From the NCBI GenBank assembly GCA_963169815.1, contig CAUJDC010000039.1:1-48549 (forward strand): 48,549 nucleotides of DNA, written 5' to 3'. The position numbers were made by a program, and so were the translations under genes. This DNA is from Patescibacteria group bacterium. Lineage in GTDB: Bacteria; Patescibacteriota; Gracilibacteria; UBA1369. The notes under the pieces were generated by a model. It made no database searches. It saw only the letters and a list, made by a program, of their open reading frames with translations, and was not told the origin of the DNA. Below, piece by piece: positions 1 to 8,309 of this stretch (positions within the stretch are counted from its first letter, which is position 1; the number at the start of each line of letters is the position of its first letter).

Positions 1-4
1 GAAT

Positions 5-2326
5 TTGCATAAACACGCTGCTGATCCGCTCTTGAGTGGAATCACTGAAAGTCCGCATTATTTCTACCTGCCGTCTGGCGACACTGAAGCCGTGTCTGAA
101 AAAGGAGTCATGACCCGTTTCAGCTACGAGGAAGACACCGTGCAGGAAGATTCCCAAAACATTGAAGTTGTAAATGATGACTTTCAAGGCTATGAAAACA
201 ATTACAAAGTCATCACGAATTTTGATAACGAAGCGGGCGAAACCTACACAGGCGGATCATTCGACACGTCAGAATACAAACAAGGAACCCAAGCCAGAAA
301 ACTAAGTCTCACTACCGACAGCACGGCAACGCTTCTTATCGATATTCCGAGCAAAAACATCTCGACATTTTCTGGTTCCGACAAAATTGAATTCTGGGTT
401 TATGTGAGTACGTTGGCCAATATCGATATGGCTACGCTTCAGCTCGGATCGACCACGCCCTCAACAAACTATTTCCAAAACAACTTCCTTTCCCAGCTCG
501 TGCAAAACGGCTGGAACCGCATATCGATACCGATGAGCGGATTCACTCAAAACGGATCGCCGAACTGGAATAACATCATCCGCGTTAGGCTTGAATTCTC
601 GACCAACACCAACGGCGCTTCAGACTTTATTGCCGACAGCATGCGCGTTGTGAAGGCTGCGAACACCACAAACACATTCTGGTCTAACGATGAAGGCTTC
701 TGGGAAATCCATGAATTCAGCGGTTTGAAGCGCTACGTGAAAACGGATGAAGCTTCGGGCGATAAAAACAGCATTCTCTCGCTTGGAAATCAGAGCCGTA
801 ATTATTTGAACGGAATATTTACGGCGCGAATCAGGCGCCTGCAAGGGTCGCTGAACTCGGGAATCAAGTGGCGTTACACCTCTCCATCCAGCTGCTACCA
901 CGCCTACTTCACTGGAACTGAGCTCAAATTTGCAAAGAACGGCGGAACTGTAATCCAAAGCGTTGCTTTTCCAATCAGTGCGAATACCGATTACTGGCTT
1001 CGCGTAGCTTTCAATGGCAATTCGGTTGTGATTTCGACCTCTCTCGACGGGATCACATTCACGGCTCAAATCAGCATGACTGATTCAAGCATTACGACCG
1101 CAGGACAGGTCGCGCTATTTGATAGCGGAAACATCACTGCATTCGACAAAGTTATCCTGCAGCAAACCTCTATCACCTACGAACGCGACGCAGCTGATCG
1201 TCTCGTGAAGATCGAAGAAAATACGGGCGAAGGCGACAAGTTCGACGGCTTCGGCTCGTTCTTCAAACGCATAGCCACATTTGAGGTCGACGAAAATGTC
1301 ATGACTGGGGGCGTCGCGGATATAGCAAACTACAAAACGGGAAGCCGAGGATGGAAAGTCAGCGCCGCGTCTTCGTATGCCTACGACAATACATTGAGCC
1401 TCGACCTGACCAAATTTGAGGACGGGATAAGCTCGGCCAACACGGACGTGATTGCCTTCTGGGCTTATATCGCCACCGAAGTGCCGACATCAATCCGTCT
1501 TGAACTTTCAGAAACGCAGGACGTGAAGGAAGCGGAGACCATTATCAACGCAGCCAGTCTGGCACTCGGCTGGAATTACATCGAAGTGGCGAAGTCCGCC
1601 TTCACGACGATCGGCGGATTCGATTGGTCGTCCGTAAAACAAGTCCGTTTCTGGTATGCCCACGGAAACAACAATCCTCAAGTGACTTTCGACTCAATCC
1701 AGCTCGTGAAAAGCAACGGGATAGTAACAAGCAAATACGACACGGCAAACGGTAAATGGCTCATAGAAAAAGACATCGAAAATACCAACCAATATTTGGT
1801 GCAATCGGATGAAGTGGCTGGTGAAAAATTCATGGCTCTGAAGACTGACGGTGAAAAAAACATCTTCCAGAACTTTACATATCGGGGAGCCTTCAACGCT
1901 CGGCGCGGTAATGCCTGCGCATTGATCTTCAAGTATCAGGACTCCAACAACTTCCTGCGATTGCAGAGCAAGAACGGCAGGATTTCATTTGTGAAAAGAG
2001 TGGCTGGGATCGATACGGTCTTAGGCGAGGAAATGGCATTCACGCCGAGCGCTGACAACTTCTTCCATTTCAAAGTCGAGTGCGACAGCAATAGCTTCAA
2101 ATATTACTACTCCGAAGACGGCGCGATTTGGATTCTGATCGATGAAGTGACAGCCTCGGATTTCACCGAAGGCCAGATCGGCGTTTTCTCGGAAGGAATG
2201 CTGTTGCGGGTCGACCAGCTCTTTGTCTATGAGCACAACCAAGGCGGTGACACGTTCTACGAGCTCTTTTACGACGATGACGGCAACGTCTCTTCGATTG
2301 TAAAGAAGCCAATAATTGCATCTTAA
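5..2326 (+). CDS. Phage-like structural protein with two repeated beta-sandwich modules (5' partial)
   Basis: The frame is open to the window edge, so the true start probably lies upstream; the TTG at position 5 is only the first possible start. The 773 visible residues contain the same two-part module twice. A jelly-roll-like unit (about residues 55-215 and again 415-580) has matching blocks such as NGWNRISIP / LGWNYIEVA and DSMRVVKA / DSIQLVKS. Each is followed by a LamG/concanavalin-like unit (about 225-385 and 590-750). Each module ends in a YD-repeat-like strip (YERDAADRLVKIEE and YDDDGNVSSIVKK). There is no signal peptide in the visible part. Together with the downstream propeller and endolysin genes this suggests a virion tail or adsorption protein that binds carbohydrate, but that role is inferred. 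A large secreted YD-type surface protein is the alternative. Confidence 0.6.
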   Translation: MHKHAADPLLSGITESPHYFYLPSGDTEAVSEKGVMTRFSYEEDTVQEDSQNIEVVNDDFQGYENNYKVITNFDNEAGETYTGGSFDTSEYKQGTQARKLSLTTDSTATLLIDIPSKNISTFSGSDKIEFWVYVSTLANIDMATLQLGSTTPSTNYFQNNFLSQLVQNGWNRISIPMSGFTQNGSPNWNNIIRVRLEFSTNTNGASDFIADSMRVVKAANTTNTFWSNDEGFWEIHEFSGLKRYVKTDEASGDKNSILSLGNQSRNYLNGIFTARIRRLQGSLNSGIKWRYTSPSSCYHAYFTGTELKFAKNGGTVIQSVAFPISANTDYWLRVAFNGNSVVISTSLDGITFTAQISMTDSSITTAGQVALFDSGNITAFDKVILQQTSITYERDAADRLVKIEENTGEGDKFDGFGSFFKRIATFEVDENVMTGGVADIANYKTGSRGWKVSAASSYAYDNTLSLDLTKFEDGISSANTDVIAFWAYIATEVPTSIRLELSETQDVKEAETIINAASLALGWNYIEVAKSAFTTIGGFDWSSVKQVRFWYAHGNNNPQVTFDSIQLVKSNGIVTSKYDTANGKWLIEKDIENTNQYLVQSDEVAGEKFMALKTDGEKNIFQNFTYRGAFNARRGNACALIFKYQDSNNFLRLQSKNGRISFVKRVAGIDTVLGEEMAFTPSADNFFHFKVECDSNSFKYYYSEDGAIWILIDEVTASDFTEGQIGVFSEGMLLRVDQLFVYEHNQGGDTFYELFYDDDGNVSSIVKKPIIAS

Positions 2327-2344
2327 TCATTTAACTAAAACACT
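2327..2344 (+). promoter_or_regulatory. Phage leader motif, copy 1 (TAATCATTTAAC)
   Basis: The stop codon of the upstream gene plus the following bases read TAATCATTTAAC, 18 nt separating the stop from the next ATG. Near-identical strings stand before the next two genes (4757 and 5262). No Shine-Dalgarno sequence is present. It may be a translation-initiation or RNA-processing signal of the phage; the function is inferred. Confidence 0.5.
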
Positions 2345-4759
2345 ATGGCAAATATCACTATCGGCGGCGGATCTGGCTCAGTCTTCAAGGACGCAATTCC
2401 ATCCGCGCTGCAATTCACAAGCTGGGATATCTATCAATGGTTTCAGCAAGGCGGTCAGGGGTTTAACCTCAACTACCAAAACTTCAACTACAACCCTGTT
2501 TATTTCAACCATGTCTTCGATGTGGCAAATAAAAAGTTTTTCGCAATCCCTCAAGGCATGGGAAACAAATACGACTACAAGTACGACAAGCAAAGTCCGA
2601 TCGGAGTCTATAAATATGACCACCAAACTGATACGAGCGTATGGATAGAATTCAATAAAACCGATGTCTACAACAACCGCAGCCGTTTCAGCAATTCCCA
2701 AAACTCAAACTACAACAACATCATTTACGATGAAACCAGCAACAAGCTCTTCTGGCTTTGCTTCAGCGATAAGACGCTCTGGGAAATTGATCAAAGTACT
2801 GGGGCGATGACTCAAAAGACCACATGTACACTAGCTGGAACCATTTGCTCAATCGTCGCATGCAATGGAATTTTGTACGTCATGGATACAAGCAAGAACT
2901 TTGCGAAATATACGATCGCAAGTAACGCGTGGGCTTCCCTTACGACCATGACGGGCTCTGCAAGCATGAGTCAGGGCTATGCTCGGCTTCTCACTGATGG
3001 CTCGGCTTGGGTGGTCTTTGTTCCGTATCAGAATATGCAGACCGCAGGGCAAGAACTCATGAAATACAACATATCCGCCAATACTTGGACAGCGGCGGTT
3101 ACAACAGGTGCCCCAACCAGTAGCAGCTATTACATATCAGAGATATTTAATGGTTTTGTGTACGTTCAGTACCTCGGAACGTCTGATAACTACAGCCAAA
3201 TTTGGAAATACAACATTTCTGGCAACACATGGACGGCGAGTGCATTAAACCTCCGCACGAAGGGTCTAACAAACGGCGGCGCCTATGGCATGTTCCGCGC
3301 AAACAGCAAGCTCTATTGGATTGGTTCGTATGCAGTCAATGACTACAGCGATACTCGCGCAATGCAGAAATACGGAATTTGGGAAATGGATACTGCCGAA
3401 AACTTTACACTCAACGCCAGCAAATTCACTCCCGTACAAATGGGACAGTGGTGTTACGGCCAGCAAGGCGGTTATGAGCAGGACATGATGGCGGCCACAA
3501 AATCAAACGCGCGATATCAAGTCTATTGCGGATTCCATAGCTACGCCCGAGGCTTCCGCTATTTCCCGTACGTTGATCCGACGCTTAAAACCGTAGAATG
3601 GGTGAAAGTACCAATGGAGTCGGGAAAGGAAAAGGAGTGGAGCGGTTGGGGCGCCGTCGTGAAAAATGGAAAACTCTACATGGTTGACCCCGTATCGCTC
3701 GATCTGTTTGTTTGCACGATTGGCACTTGGACTTGGACGAAGAAAGACAACATTTACGCTCGCATCGGAAATAAAATGCCGTACAGCGTGCATGGAGATG
3801 AATGGAATTTGGGTTGCGGTCTTGCATATTTGAGCGGAGCGACTCCGCATCAGCTTGTAGGCGGATTGTTTACCGTAAAGGAAGATGCTACGAACATCTA
3901 CCTGATGGCGCCTCGATACGGATCGAATGATTACGTCTACGTATACAAATACGATGTCGTGGCAAACCAATGGAGCGTCTTGAACACCTCGGGGTCAATG
4001 CCGAACGCCTATCTCGGAAATAACACTTCGCAATCAAGTTATGCGATGTGGAAGAGTCATCTGATCACATCAAACGAAGCCAGCACATGGTTGCTTCTGA
4101 CGTCTCACTGCTATAACAGCACGACTCAATATTTCGTTCAGAGATACTACGCATTCAATCCGACCGACGGCTCATTTGAAGCGGTGGTTGGATATAACCA
4201 CACAAGCCAATGGTATGGAGTTTACGGCTTCACGCTTGAAGGAAAGCCCATCTGGCACACAAGCACTAGTGACAGCAAGCTCTATTACAACGACATGAGC
4301 ACAATGGCTTATGACGTTACAAATAAGCTGCTCGAACAATTCCTGAATGACCAAAACAAATATATCTGGATGCAAAGCACGTTCTGCCAGAACGCGGTAG
4401 CTATCTTCAATTTGGATTCCAGCAACTTCGAAAAGTGCTTCATGCTTCGAATGGATATCAGTAGCACACAAGGAGCGGTAAACCAGATTTGGGGATTCTA
4501 TCAGCAAATCGATGCCGTGAAGGGAGGGTATCTTCTCGGTTGGGCAAGAAACGCATCGTTGAGCTCACCGTACCGATACGGCCGAATCATGATCGATAAC
4601 GACAATGTTCGATCGGTCATCGTAAATGACGCACTGCCATCATCGGTTGTTGACTCAGCCACGGTATTCACCACAAAGGTCAAAAAGAACTTCAAACTTT
4701 ATCTCGAATATTGGTGCTACAACAACGGTCTTGTGACCTTCTTTGCGCCAGCCAATTAA
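2345..4759 (+). CDS. Kelch/galactose-oxidase-like beta-propeller protein, probable phage appendage
   Basis: This 804-residue protein is rich in Tyr, Trp, Asn and Ser. It carries many blade-like repeats of the type KYNISGNTWTAS, KYDVVANQWSVL, NGKLYMVD and NSKLYWIGS, which is the pattern of kelch or galactose-oxidase-type propellers. It has no signal peptide and no obvious catalytic motif. It starts 18 nt after the preceding structural gene, behind the shared TAATCATT(T)AAC leader, so the two are probably co-expressed. A virion tail or receptor-binding role is the likely reading because an endolysin follows two genes later. It could instead be a secreted adhesin. Base composition matches the neighbouring phage genes and is richer in G+C than the rest of the window. 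The ORF at 2316 is a shadow in another frame. Confidence 0.55.
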   Translation: MANITIGGGSGSVFKDAIPSALQFTSWDIYQWFQQGGQGFNLNYQNFNYNPVYFNHVFDVANKKFFAIPQGMGNKYDYKYDKQSPIGVYKYDHQTDTSVWIEFNKTDVYNNRSRFSNSQNSNYNNIIYDETSNKLFWLCFSDKTLWEIDQSTGAMTQKTTCTLAGTICSIVACNGILYVMDTSKNFAKYTIASNAWASLTTMTGSASMSQGYARLLTDGSAWVVFVPYQNMQTAGQELMKYNISANTWTAAVTTGAPTSSSYYISEIFNGFVYVQYLGTSDNYSQIWKYNISGNTWTASALNLRTKGLTNGGAYGMFRANSKLYWIGSYAVNDYSDTRAMQKYGIWEMDTAENFTLNASKFTPVQMGQWCYGQQGGYEQDMMAATKSNARYQVYCGFHSYARGFRYFPYVDPTLKTVEWVKVPMESGKEKEWSGWGAVVKNGKLYMVDPVSLDLFVCTIGTWTWTKKDNIYARIGNKMPYSVHGDEWNLGCGLAYLSGATPHQLVGGLFTVKEDATNIYLMAPRYGSNDYVYVYKYDVVANQWSVLNTSGSMPNAYLGNNTSQSSYAMWKSHLITSNEASTWLLLTSHCYNSTTQYFVQRYYAFNPTDGSFEAVVGYNHTSQWYGVYGFTLEGKPIWHTSTSDSKLYYNDMSTMAYDVTNKLLEQFLNDQNKYIWMQSTFCQNAVAIFNLDSSNFEKCFMLRMDISSTQGAVNQIWGFYQQIDAVKGGYLLGWARNASLSSPYRYGRIMIDNDNVRSVIVNDALPSSVVDSATVFTTKVKKNFKLYLEYWCYNNGLVTFFAPAN

Positions 4760-4778
4760 TCATTAACCACATAACATT
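4760..4778 (+). promoter_or_regulatory. Phage leader motif, copy 2 (TAATCATTAACC)
   Basis: The upstream stop plus 9 nt reads TAATCATTAACC, and 19 nt separate the stop from the next ATG. It matches the leaders before 2345 and 5284. Confidence 0.5.
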
Positions 4779-5264
4779 ATGAAATTCTACAAAGCAAAAC
4801 ACTCGGTAGTCAGCGAAGGTGTTGAAGCCACCGTCGTGTACCACAAAGATAACGGCGATGAGCTGGTCTGCGTGCGCGAAGGCGCCGAAGCTTTCGAAGA
4901 ACAAAATCCAGACGCCAAAGAACAAACCGTTGTCGAGGCTGACAAGCTTCTGGGAAAAGAGAGCGTAAAAATTTCAGTGCCTACAAAAGCTGAGATTCGA
5001 AAACAAAAACCGCTAACAAAGGAAGAAATAACGTCTGAAATTGAAAATGCGGAGACTTTGACCGCTGATATTTCCGTGGTCGAGGAAAAAGACAAGGAAG
5101 GTAAGGCTGTTCAAAAGCTGACGTACTTCGAGAATCGGGAAATCAAGTCGGTCGAGGATTTTCTCAAGGCTCAGGAAGAACAACAAAAAGAGCTGGAGCA
5201 TGTAGCGCCAGCCGATGAGGTTGCACTAGAGGAAACCAAAACAGACACCGAAGAGAAATTGTAA
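4779..5264 (+). CDS. Small highly charged phage protein of unknown function
   Basis: I do not recognise a family. The 161 residues begin with a short beta-rich stretch (MKFYKAKHSVVSEGVEATVVYH) and continue into Glu/Lys-rich sequence likely to be helical or disordered, ending in an acidic tail (EETKTDTEEKL). There are no membrane segments, signal peptide or Cys clusters. It lies between the propeller gene and the endolysin, behind copy 2 of the repeated leader, so it belongs to the same late-gene transcription unit. A tail accessory, chaperone or lysis-regulator role is possible from position alone, and nothing in the sequence selects among these. Confidence 0.6.
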   Translation: MKFYKAKHSVVSEGVEATVVYHKDNGDELVCVREGAEAFEEQNPDAKEQTVVEADKLLGKESVKISVPTKAEIRKQKPLTKEEITSEIENAETLTADISVVEEKDKEGKAVQKLTYFENREIKSVEDFLKAQEEQQKELEHVAPADEVALEETKTDTEEKL

Positions 5265-5283
5265 TCATTAACCCCGTTATTGT
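5265..5283 (+). promoter_or_regulatory. Phage leader motif, copy 3 (TAATCATTAACC)
   Basis: This is the third copy. The stop plus leader reads TAATCATTAACCCC, with 19 nt between the stop and the endolysin ATG. All three copies start at the upstream TAA and keep almost the same spacing. Confidence 0.5.
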
Positions 5284-6009
5284 ATGCCAAAACTATACTT
5301 AATTGCTGGGCACACTCAGGGCAAAGATGAAGGTGCTCAGAACCTGAAAACCAAAGAAACCGAAAACATGATTGCAAGGAATATTCTTTTGCAGGTATTC
5401 CCGAAGATCAAAGAGCAGATATTTACCGATCTTTGTCCTTTCGACCTGACTCTTGAAGAGCAGACGAAATGGATCAATAAAAGGGCAAGCGAAAACGATT
5501 ACGTCGTTTGCTGCCATTTGAACTCCTCGCCCGAGCGCAAAGAAACAGGCGCCCTCTGCTTTTACTATGGCGGAAGCGAAGAGAGTAAAGCAAAGGCCGA
5601 TAAATTCCTAAAAGCCTACTGCCAAGAAATCGGTCTGAGAAACGCTGGATTGCTGGCCGATACCCAGAGTCGATTCGGCCGACTCGGGATTGTGAGGGAT
5701 ACCAAGGGATGGGCATTCCTGTTGGAAATGGGCTCAATCAATAATGATATAGAAACCGTGAAGACTAAGGGAGCTCAAGCCCTGATTGAGGCTTTGCAGG
5801 CGCTTGTTGGCCTGCCTGACGCGCCTGTGGCAGCTAACCAGCTCTTTACCGATGTTCCCGCCACACACCCCGATTTTGAGGCTGTTAAGTGGGCGAAGGA
5901 AAAAGGTGTCGCTGCGGGATACCCAGACGGCAGGCTTGGCGTCGATGAACCGCTTAAAGTAGGCCGATTCTTGTCATTTCTCAAAAAATATGATAACTTA
6001 CCTAAGTAA
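5284..6009 (+). CDS. N-acetylmuramoyl-L-alanine amidase (Amidase_3 type) with C-terminal SLH module; endolysin
   Basis: A zinc amidase that would cut the bond between N-acetylmuramic acid and the stem peptide. The Amidase_3 pattern is visible: AGH with His10, the KETEN region with Glu25/Glu27, VVCCHLNSS with His78, and LLEMGSINND with Glu148, in the expected order over residues 1-175. Residues 187-238 form one SLH-like unit (LFTDVPATHPDFEAVKWAKE, AAGYPDGRLG), probably the cell-wall targeting part. There is no signal peptide, which fits a phage endolysin released through a holin, although no holin is visible here. It is the last gene of the higher-G+C phage block. A host cell-wall hydrolase is less likely given that context. 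Confidence 0.8.
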   Translation: MPKLYLIAGHTQGKDEGAQNLKTKETENMIARNILLQVFPKIKEQIFTDLCPFDLTLEEQTKWINKRASENDYVVCCHLNSSPERKETGALCFYYGGSEESKAKADKFLKAYCQEIGLRNAGLLADTQSRFGRLGIVRDTKGWAFLLEMGSINNDIETVKTKGAQALIEALQALVGLPDAPVAANQLFTDVPATHPDFEAVKWAKEKGVAAGYPDGRLGVDEPLKVGRFLSFLKKYDNLPK

Positions 6010-6113
6010 ACGGGCGGGTTTCTCCGCGAAGTGTTGACAGAGCTGTTGGTACGGAACAAGATCGACGGAAGCGAAATATTCCTTGATTCCAAGCACAACT
6101 TCCTCCACAATTT

Positions 6114-6157
6114 GGGGTAACCATTTGGTTAGCGGTTCCAATCGCGTCAATGACCCC
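6114..6157. other. Compact inverted-repeat element at the phage/host junction
   Basis: A closing stem GGGGT/ACCCC encloses two small hairpins, AACC-ATTT-GGTT and GCG-GTTCCAAT-CGC. The right side runs into CCCCCCACCA. It could be a small structured RNA, a recombination site or a terminator-like element. It is too short for a tRNA. Confidence 0.3.
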
Positions 6158-6184
6158 CCACCAAAAAAACTCTTATTTTATTGA

Positions 6185-6403
6185 ATGGAATTACTTATGG
6201 ACAACAATCTTCCTACATCAAACTTATTACATGCGTTTGGCTTGTTTTTTACTATAAATCTGATTTTAGATATTATCGTATATAAATTTTTCGGCTTTGA
6301 AGTTGGACTTATATTTGCAATTGCTTTAAGTACTGGTTCTATAGGCTTTGCGTTGGTAGGAATAGAAAATGTAATAATTCTTAAAGATAAACAAAGCAGG
6401 TAA
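6185..6403 (+). CDS. Small two-TM membrane protein, function unknown
   Basis: A 72-residue protein, or 68 if the ATG at 6197 is used. Two hydrophobic segments (about residues 13-34 and 39-64) are joined by a short loop containing KFFGFE. The C-terminus is short and charged (KDKQSR). No family is recognised. It is A/T-rich, unlike the phage block just upstream, and is convergent with the gene at 6422. Small two-TM proteins of this size at phage junctions are sometimes holins or immunity proteins, but it lies after the endolysin and across a composition change, so a host or accessory origin is as likely. Confidence 0.45.
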   Translation: MELLMDNNLPTSNLLHAFGLFFTINLILDIIVYKFFGFEVGLIFAIALSTGSIGFALVGIENVIILKDKQSR

Positions 6404-6421
6404 ACACTTAGGGAAGAGATC

Positions 6422-7177
6422 TTACTCCCAGGGATATACTAGTTTATTGTTTTCAGTTATTACTTCATGGATTGTATCAAAATAAACTTCTAAAAATTTG
6501 TGTATCTCTTTTGAATCGTTCTTAATTTTTCGTTTCCACTTTTTTCTTACTTCTCTAAAAACCAGTTCGCGCCCTAATTTAATGTTTTTCACGAACTCGT
6601 CATCTGAAGATTTGGTAAGTACTTCAAATAGGCTAAGCCTGTCAACATCACTGTCGGCATACCTTGCAACATGGACATGGGAACCTCTAACTTTTATATA
6701 GTTCTCAAACATTTTTTCAACTAGATTTTTCAAATTAGTAGCTTTCTTGCTTACTTTCTCACTTATTCTGGATTTTTTATATGCTCGCTCTATTGTTGTT
6801 AAATAAACTAAAAGTCTTAATCGTAATATATATAATTCTTGCAAGTAATTCTCTATGTTGTACCGAATATAACTCACTTTTGAAACTTGTTTTTCTTGAA
6901 ATGGAAATACGCCTATGTATATAGGAATATTTTGAATTGATTCATAAGAATTGGCTATCTCGTAAAAAGGCCTAAACAGCTTGTTTACTATAAGATTATC
7001 TTCTCTGTCTAACTTTGCACCAGTAAGTTGAGTGGGTTCTGATCCTAAAAGTTGGTTTACAAAGATTTTCTCTAATTCTCTTTTTTTAGTTTTTTTACGA
7101 AATAATTTTATTTTTTTAACTGAAAGCTTAGAAAGAAAACTGCTGTAAACTTTTATTTTTCTTGTATAAAAATCCAT
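6422..7177 (-). CDS. HEPN-like hypothetical protein
   Basis: A 251-residue, Lys-rich, mainly helical protein. Residues 103-180 carry YIRYNIENYLQELYILR and then a long helix, followed by VRGSHVHVARYADSDVDRL. The R-x-x-H-x-H stretch (Arg164, His167, His169) after a helical bundle resembles the R-x(4-6)-H region of HEPN-fold RNases and of uncharacterised HEPN-like families. The assignment rests on motif resemblance only. No membrane segments or signal peptide are present. It sits alone on the minus strand in an A/T-rich patch between the phage block and the biosynthetic cluster, a usual place for defence or abortive-infection genes. No nucleotidyltransferase (MNT) partner is visible nearby. Confidence 0.5.
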   Translation of the reverse strand: MDFYTRKIKVYSSFLSKLSVKKIKLFRKKTKKRELEKIFVNQLLGSEPTQLTGAKLDREDNLIVNKLFRPFYEIANSYESIQNIPIYIGVFPFQEKQVSKVSYIRYNIENYLQELYILRLRLLVYLTTIERAYKKSRISEKVSKKATNLKNLVEKMFENYIKVRGSHVHVARYADSDVDRLSLFEVLTKSSDDEFVKNIKLGRELVFREVRKKWKRKIKNDSKEIHKFLEVYFDTIHEVITENNKLVYPWE

Positions 7178-7250
7178 ATTAGCAAAAATTAAATATATTT
7201 TTACAATGAGTAAACTAGCTTCAGTATATTTGATTATTTCCTGAGATTAA

Positions 7251-7544
7251 ATGAGAATTAGCATTTTCTACACAACAGATATGAGAAACTGAGTTCTGCT
7301 GCTTGGAGCATACGCTCTCTTTGCAATACTCTGTCTCACCAGCTTTGCATTTTCGAGAAAAAGAAAACCAGATGAACAAGTAGCAATCGTGATAAGCCGC
7401 ATTTACATGAACAATGCCTTAGCATTTGTCTTAGCGTCTAAATTCTTTACTCCAGAAGTAACATTGATAACTATCTTGGCAGAGATAACCTGGTTTACAA
7501 CATTTGGATTGTATCTATGGTTTCAAAAACGGTTTATTGATTAA
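7251..7544 (+). pseudogene. Small multi-TM protein frame interrupted by an in-frame TGA
   Basis: From the ATG at 7281 the frame reads M-R-N-(TGA)-V-L-L-L-G-A-Y-A-L-F and then stays open for 83 residues to the TAA at 7542-7544. The product has three hydrophobic segments and the basic loop SRKRKPDEQ. The ORF track misses it because no usual start codon directly follows the TGA. If TGA were TGG the N-terminus would be an ordinary membrane-protein start. The rest of the 516-nt gap between 7178 and 7693 shows no intact gene. Positions 7587-7730 hold another 47-codon open frame with no start. Either these are decayed genes or the stop is read through. Confidence 0.4.
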
Positions 7545-7693
7545 AATTGAATCTGGGAGACCTGAGATAGAAATGCAATATTTTGAAATGATGGAAGACC
7601 CTTTCACTTTTGTCATATTACAGGTTTTGAAGGGTGTGATTCAGTTGGAGAATTCAAAATTGCACTAAAACCATTTAGATTTTCTGATAAAAT

Positions 7694-8293
7694 TTACAAC
7701 AGCTCACTTGAAAAACTTGTTCCTAAATAATTGAATTGTTTAAACCCCTCAGCGTGTTCACATCGGCATCTTGAGCCGTATAACCTTGTTAGCATCTCTA
7801 CTTTCTCAATATAGAATTCTGGCCCTTGTGACTTAAATGGCATGATCATAGATCTTTTCCGTTCGATAACAGAGCTTACATCAACATATTTCGTAGGACT
7901 AAACTCTCCGTATAAACCTAACTTATTATACGTATCGCAAAAGAAAAATTGTGTAGGTTTTTTATGTTTTATCCAACATTGCTTGACCGCTCTAAGTACA
8001 TCAAGACTAGTTTGTCTGTGATCGGGATGACTGTCTTCATCCCAATGAGTAATAAGGATATCTGGAATGACAGCAGTCAACCTATCCCTTAAAAGACCAA
8101 CTGTTTTGTAGTAAGACACGTCAAATCCTGAAACAATACTTGATTCTTCTTGCTCTTTTTTTCTAAGTTTATCTTGCGTATCTCTGATGATAACATTCAC
8201 TTGATGTCCATTGTCCTTGTAGTTTAACAATGTCCCCCCTGCCCACAATTCTGCATCATCTATATGTGCTCCAATGTATGTGATCTTAAGCAT
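7694..8293 (-). CDS. PIG-L/LmbE family deacetylase
   Basis: A zinc-dependent N-deacetylase of the PIG-L/LmbE family, which includes MshB, BshB and GlcNAc-PI deacetylase. The family motifs are visible: AHIDDAE at residues 9-15 (His10 and Asp13 as metal ligands; the usual AHPDDAE has Ile for Pro here) and SHPDHRQTS with His92 as the third ligand. At 199 residues it is slightly short but complete. Substrates in the family are N-acetylglucosaminyl compounds. It is the last gene of the seven-gene minus-strand cluster and starts 16 nt after the glycosyltransferase ends, so it probably acts on that enzyme's product. The substrate is not determinable from the sequence. Confidence 0.85.
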   Translation of the reverse strand: MLKITYIGAHIDDAELWAGGTLLNYKDNGHQVNVIIRDTQDKLRKKEQEESSIVSGFDVSYYKTVGLLRDRLTAVIPDILITHWDEDSHPDHRQTSLDVLRAVKQCWIKHKKPTQFFFCDTYNKLGLYGEFSPTKYVDVSSVIERKRSMIMPFKSQGPEFYIEKVEMLTRLYGSRCRCEHAEGFKQFNYLGTSFSSELL

Positions 8294-8309
8294 AAGTAAT
8301 ATATAATAA

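Noticed and set aside
3503-3970. Minus-strand ORF of 155 residues within the propeller gene, and similar long antisense ORFs (for example 620-1069 and 41878-42300)
   Set aside because: They are shadows of well-supported genes on the other strand, with no family motifs and no leader.
6010-6111. In-frame continuation of the endolysin past its TAA for 33 codons
   Set aside because: The SLH unit is complete before the stop, the extension matches nothing I know, and an open stretch of this length can arise by chance.
6114-6163. Possible tRNA because of the CACCA end and a GGTTCCAAT loop
   Set aside because: The span is about 50 nt, has no anticodon arm, and the T-arm-like stem has only 3 bp.
7587-7730. 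A 47-codon plus-strand frame (GRPFHFCHITGFEGC...) entering the end of the PIG-L gene
   Set aside because: It has no start codon and no recognised motif, and its end is antisense to a real gene. It could join an upstream ATG only through a frameshift. At most it is a remnant.
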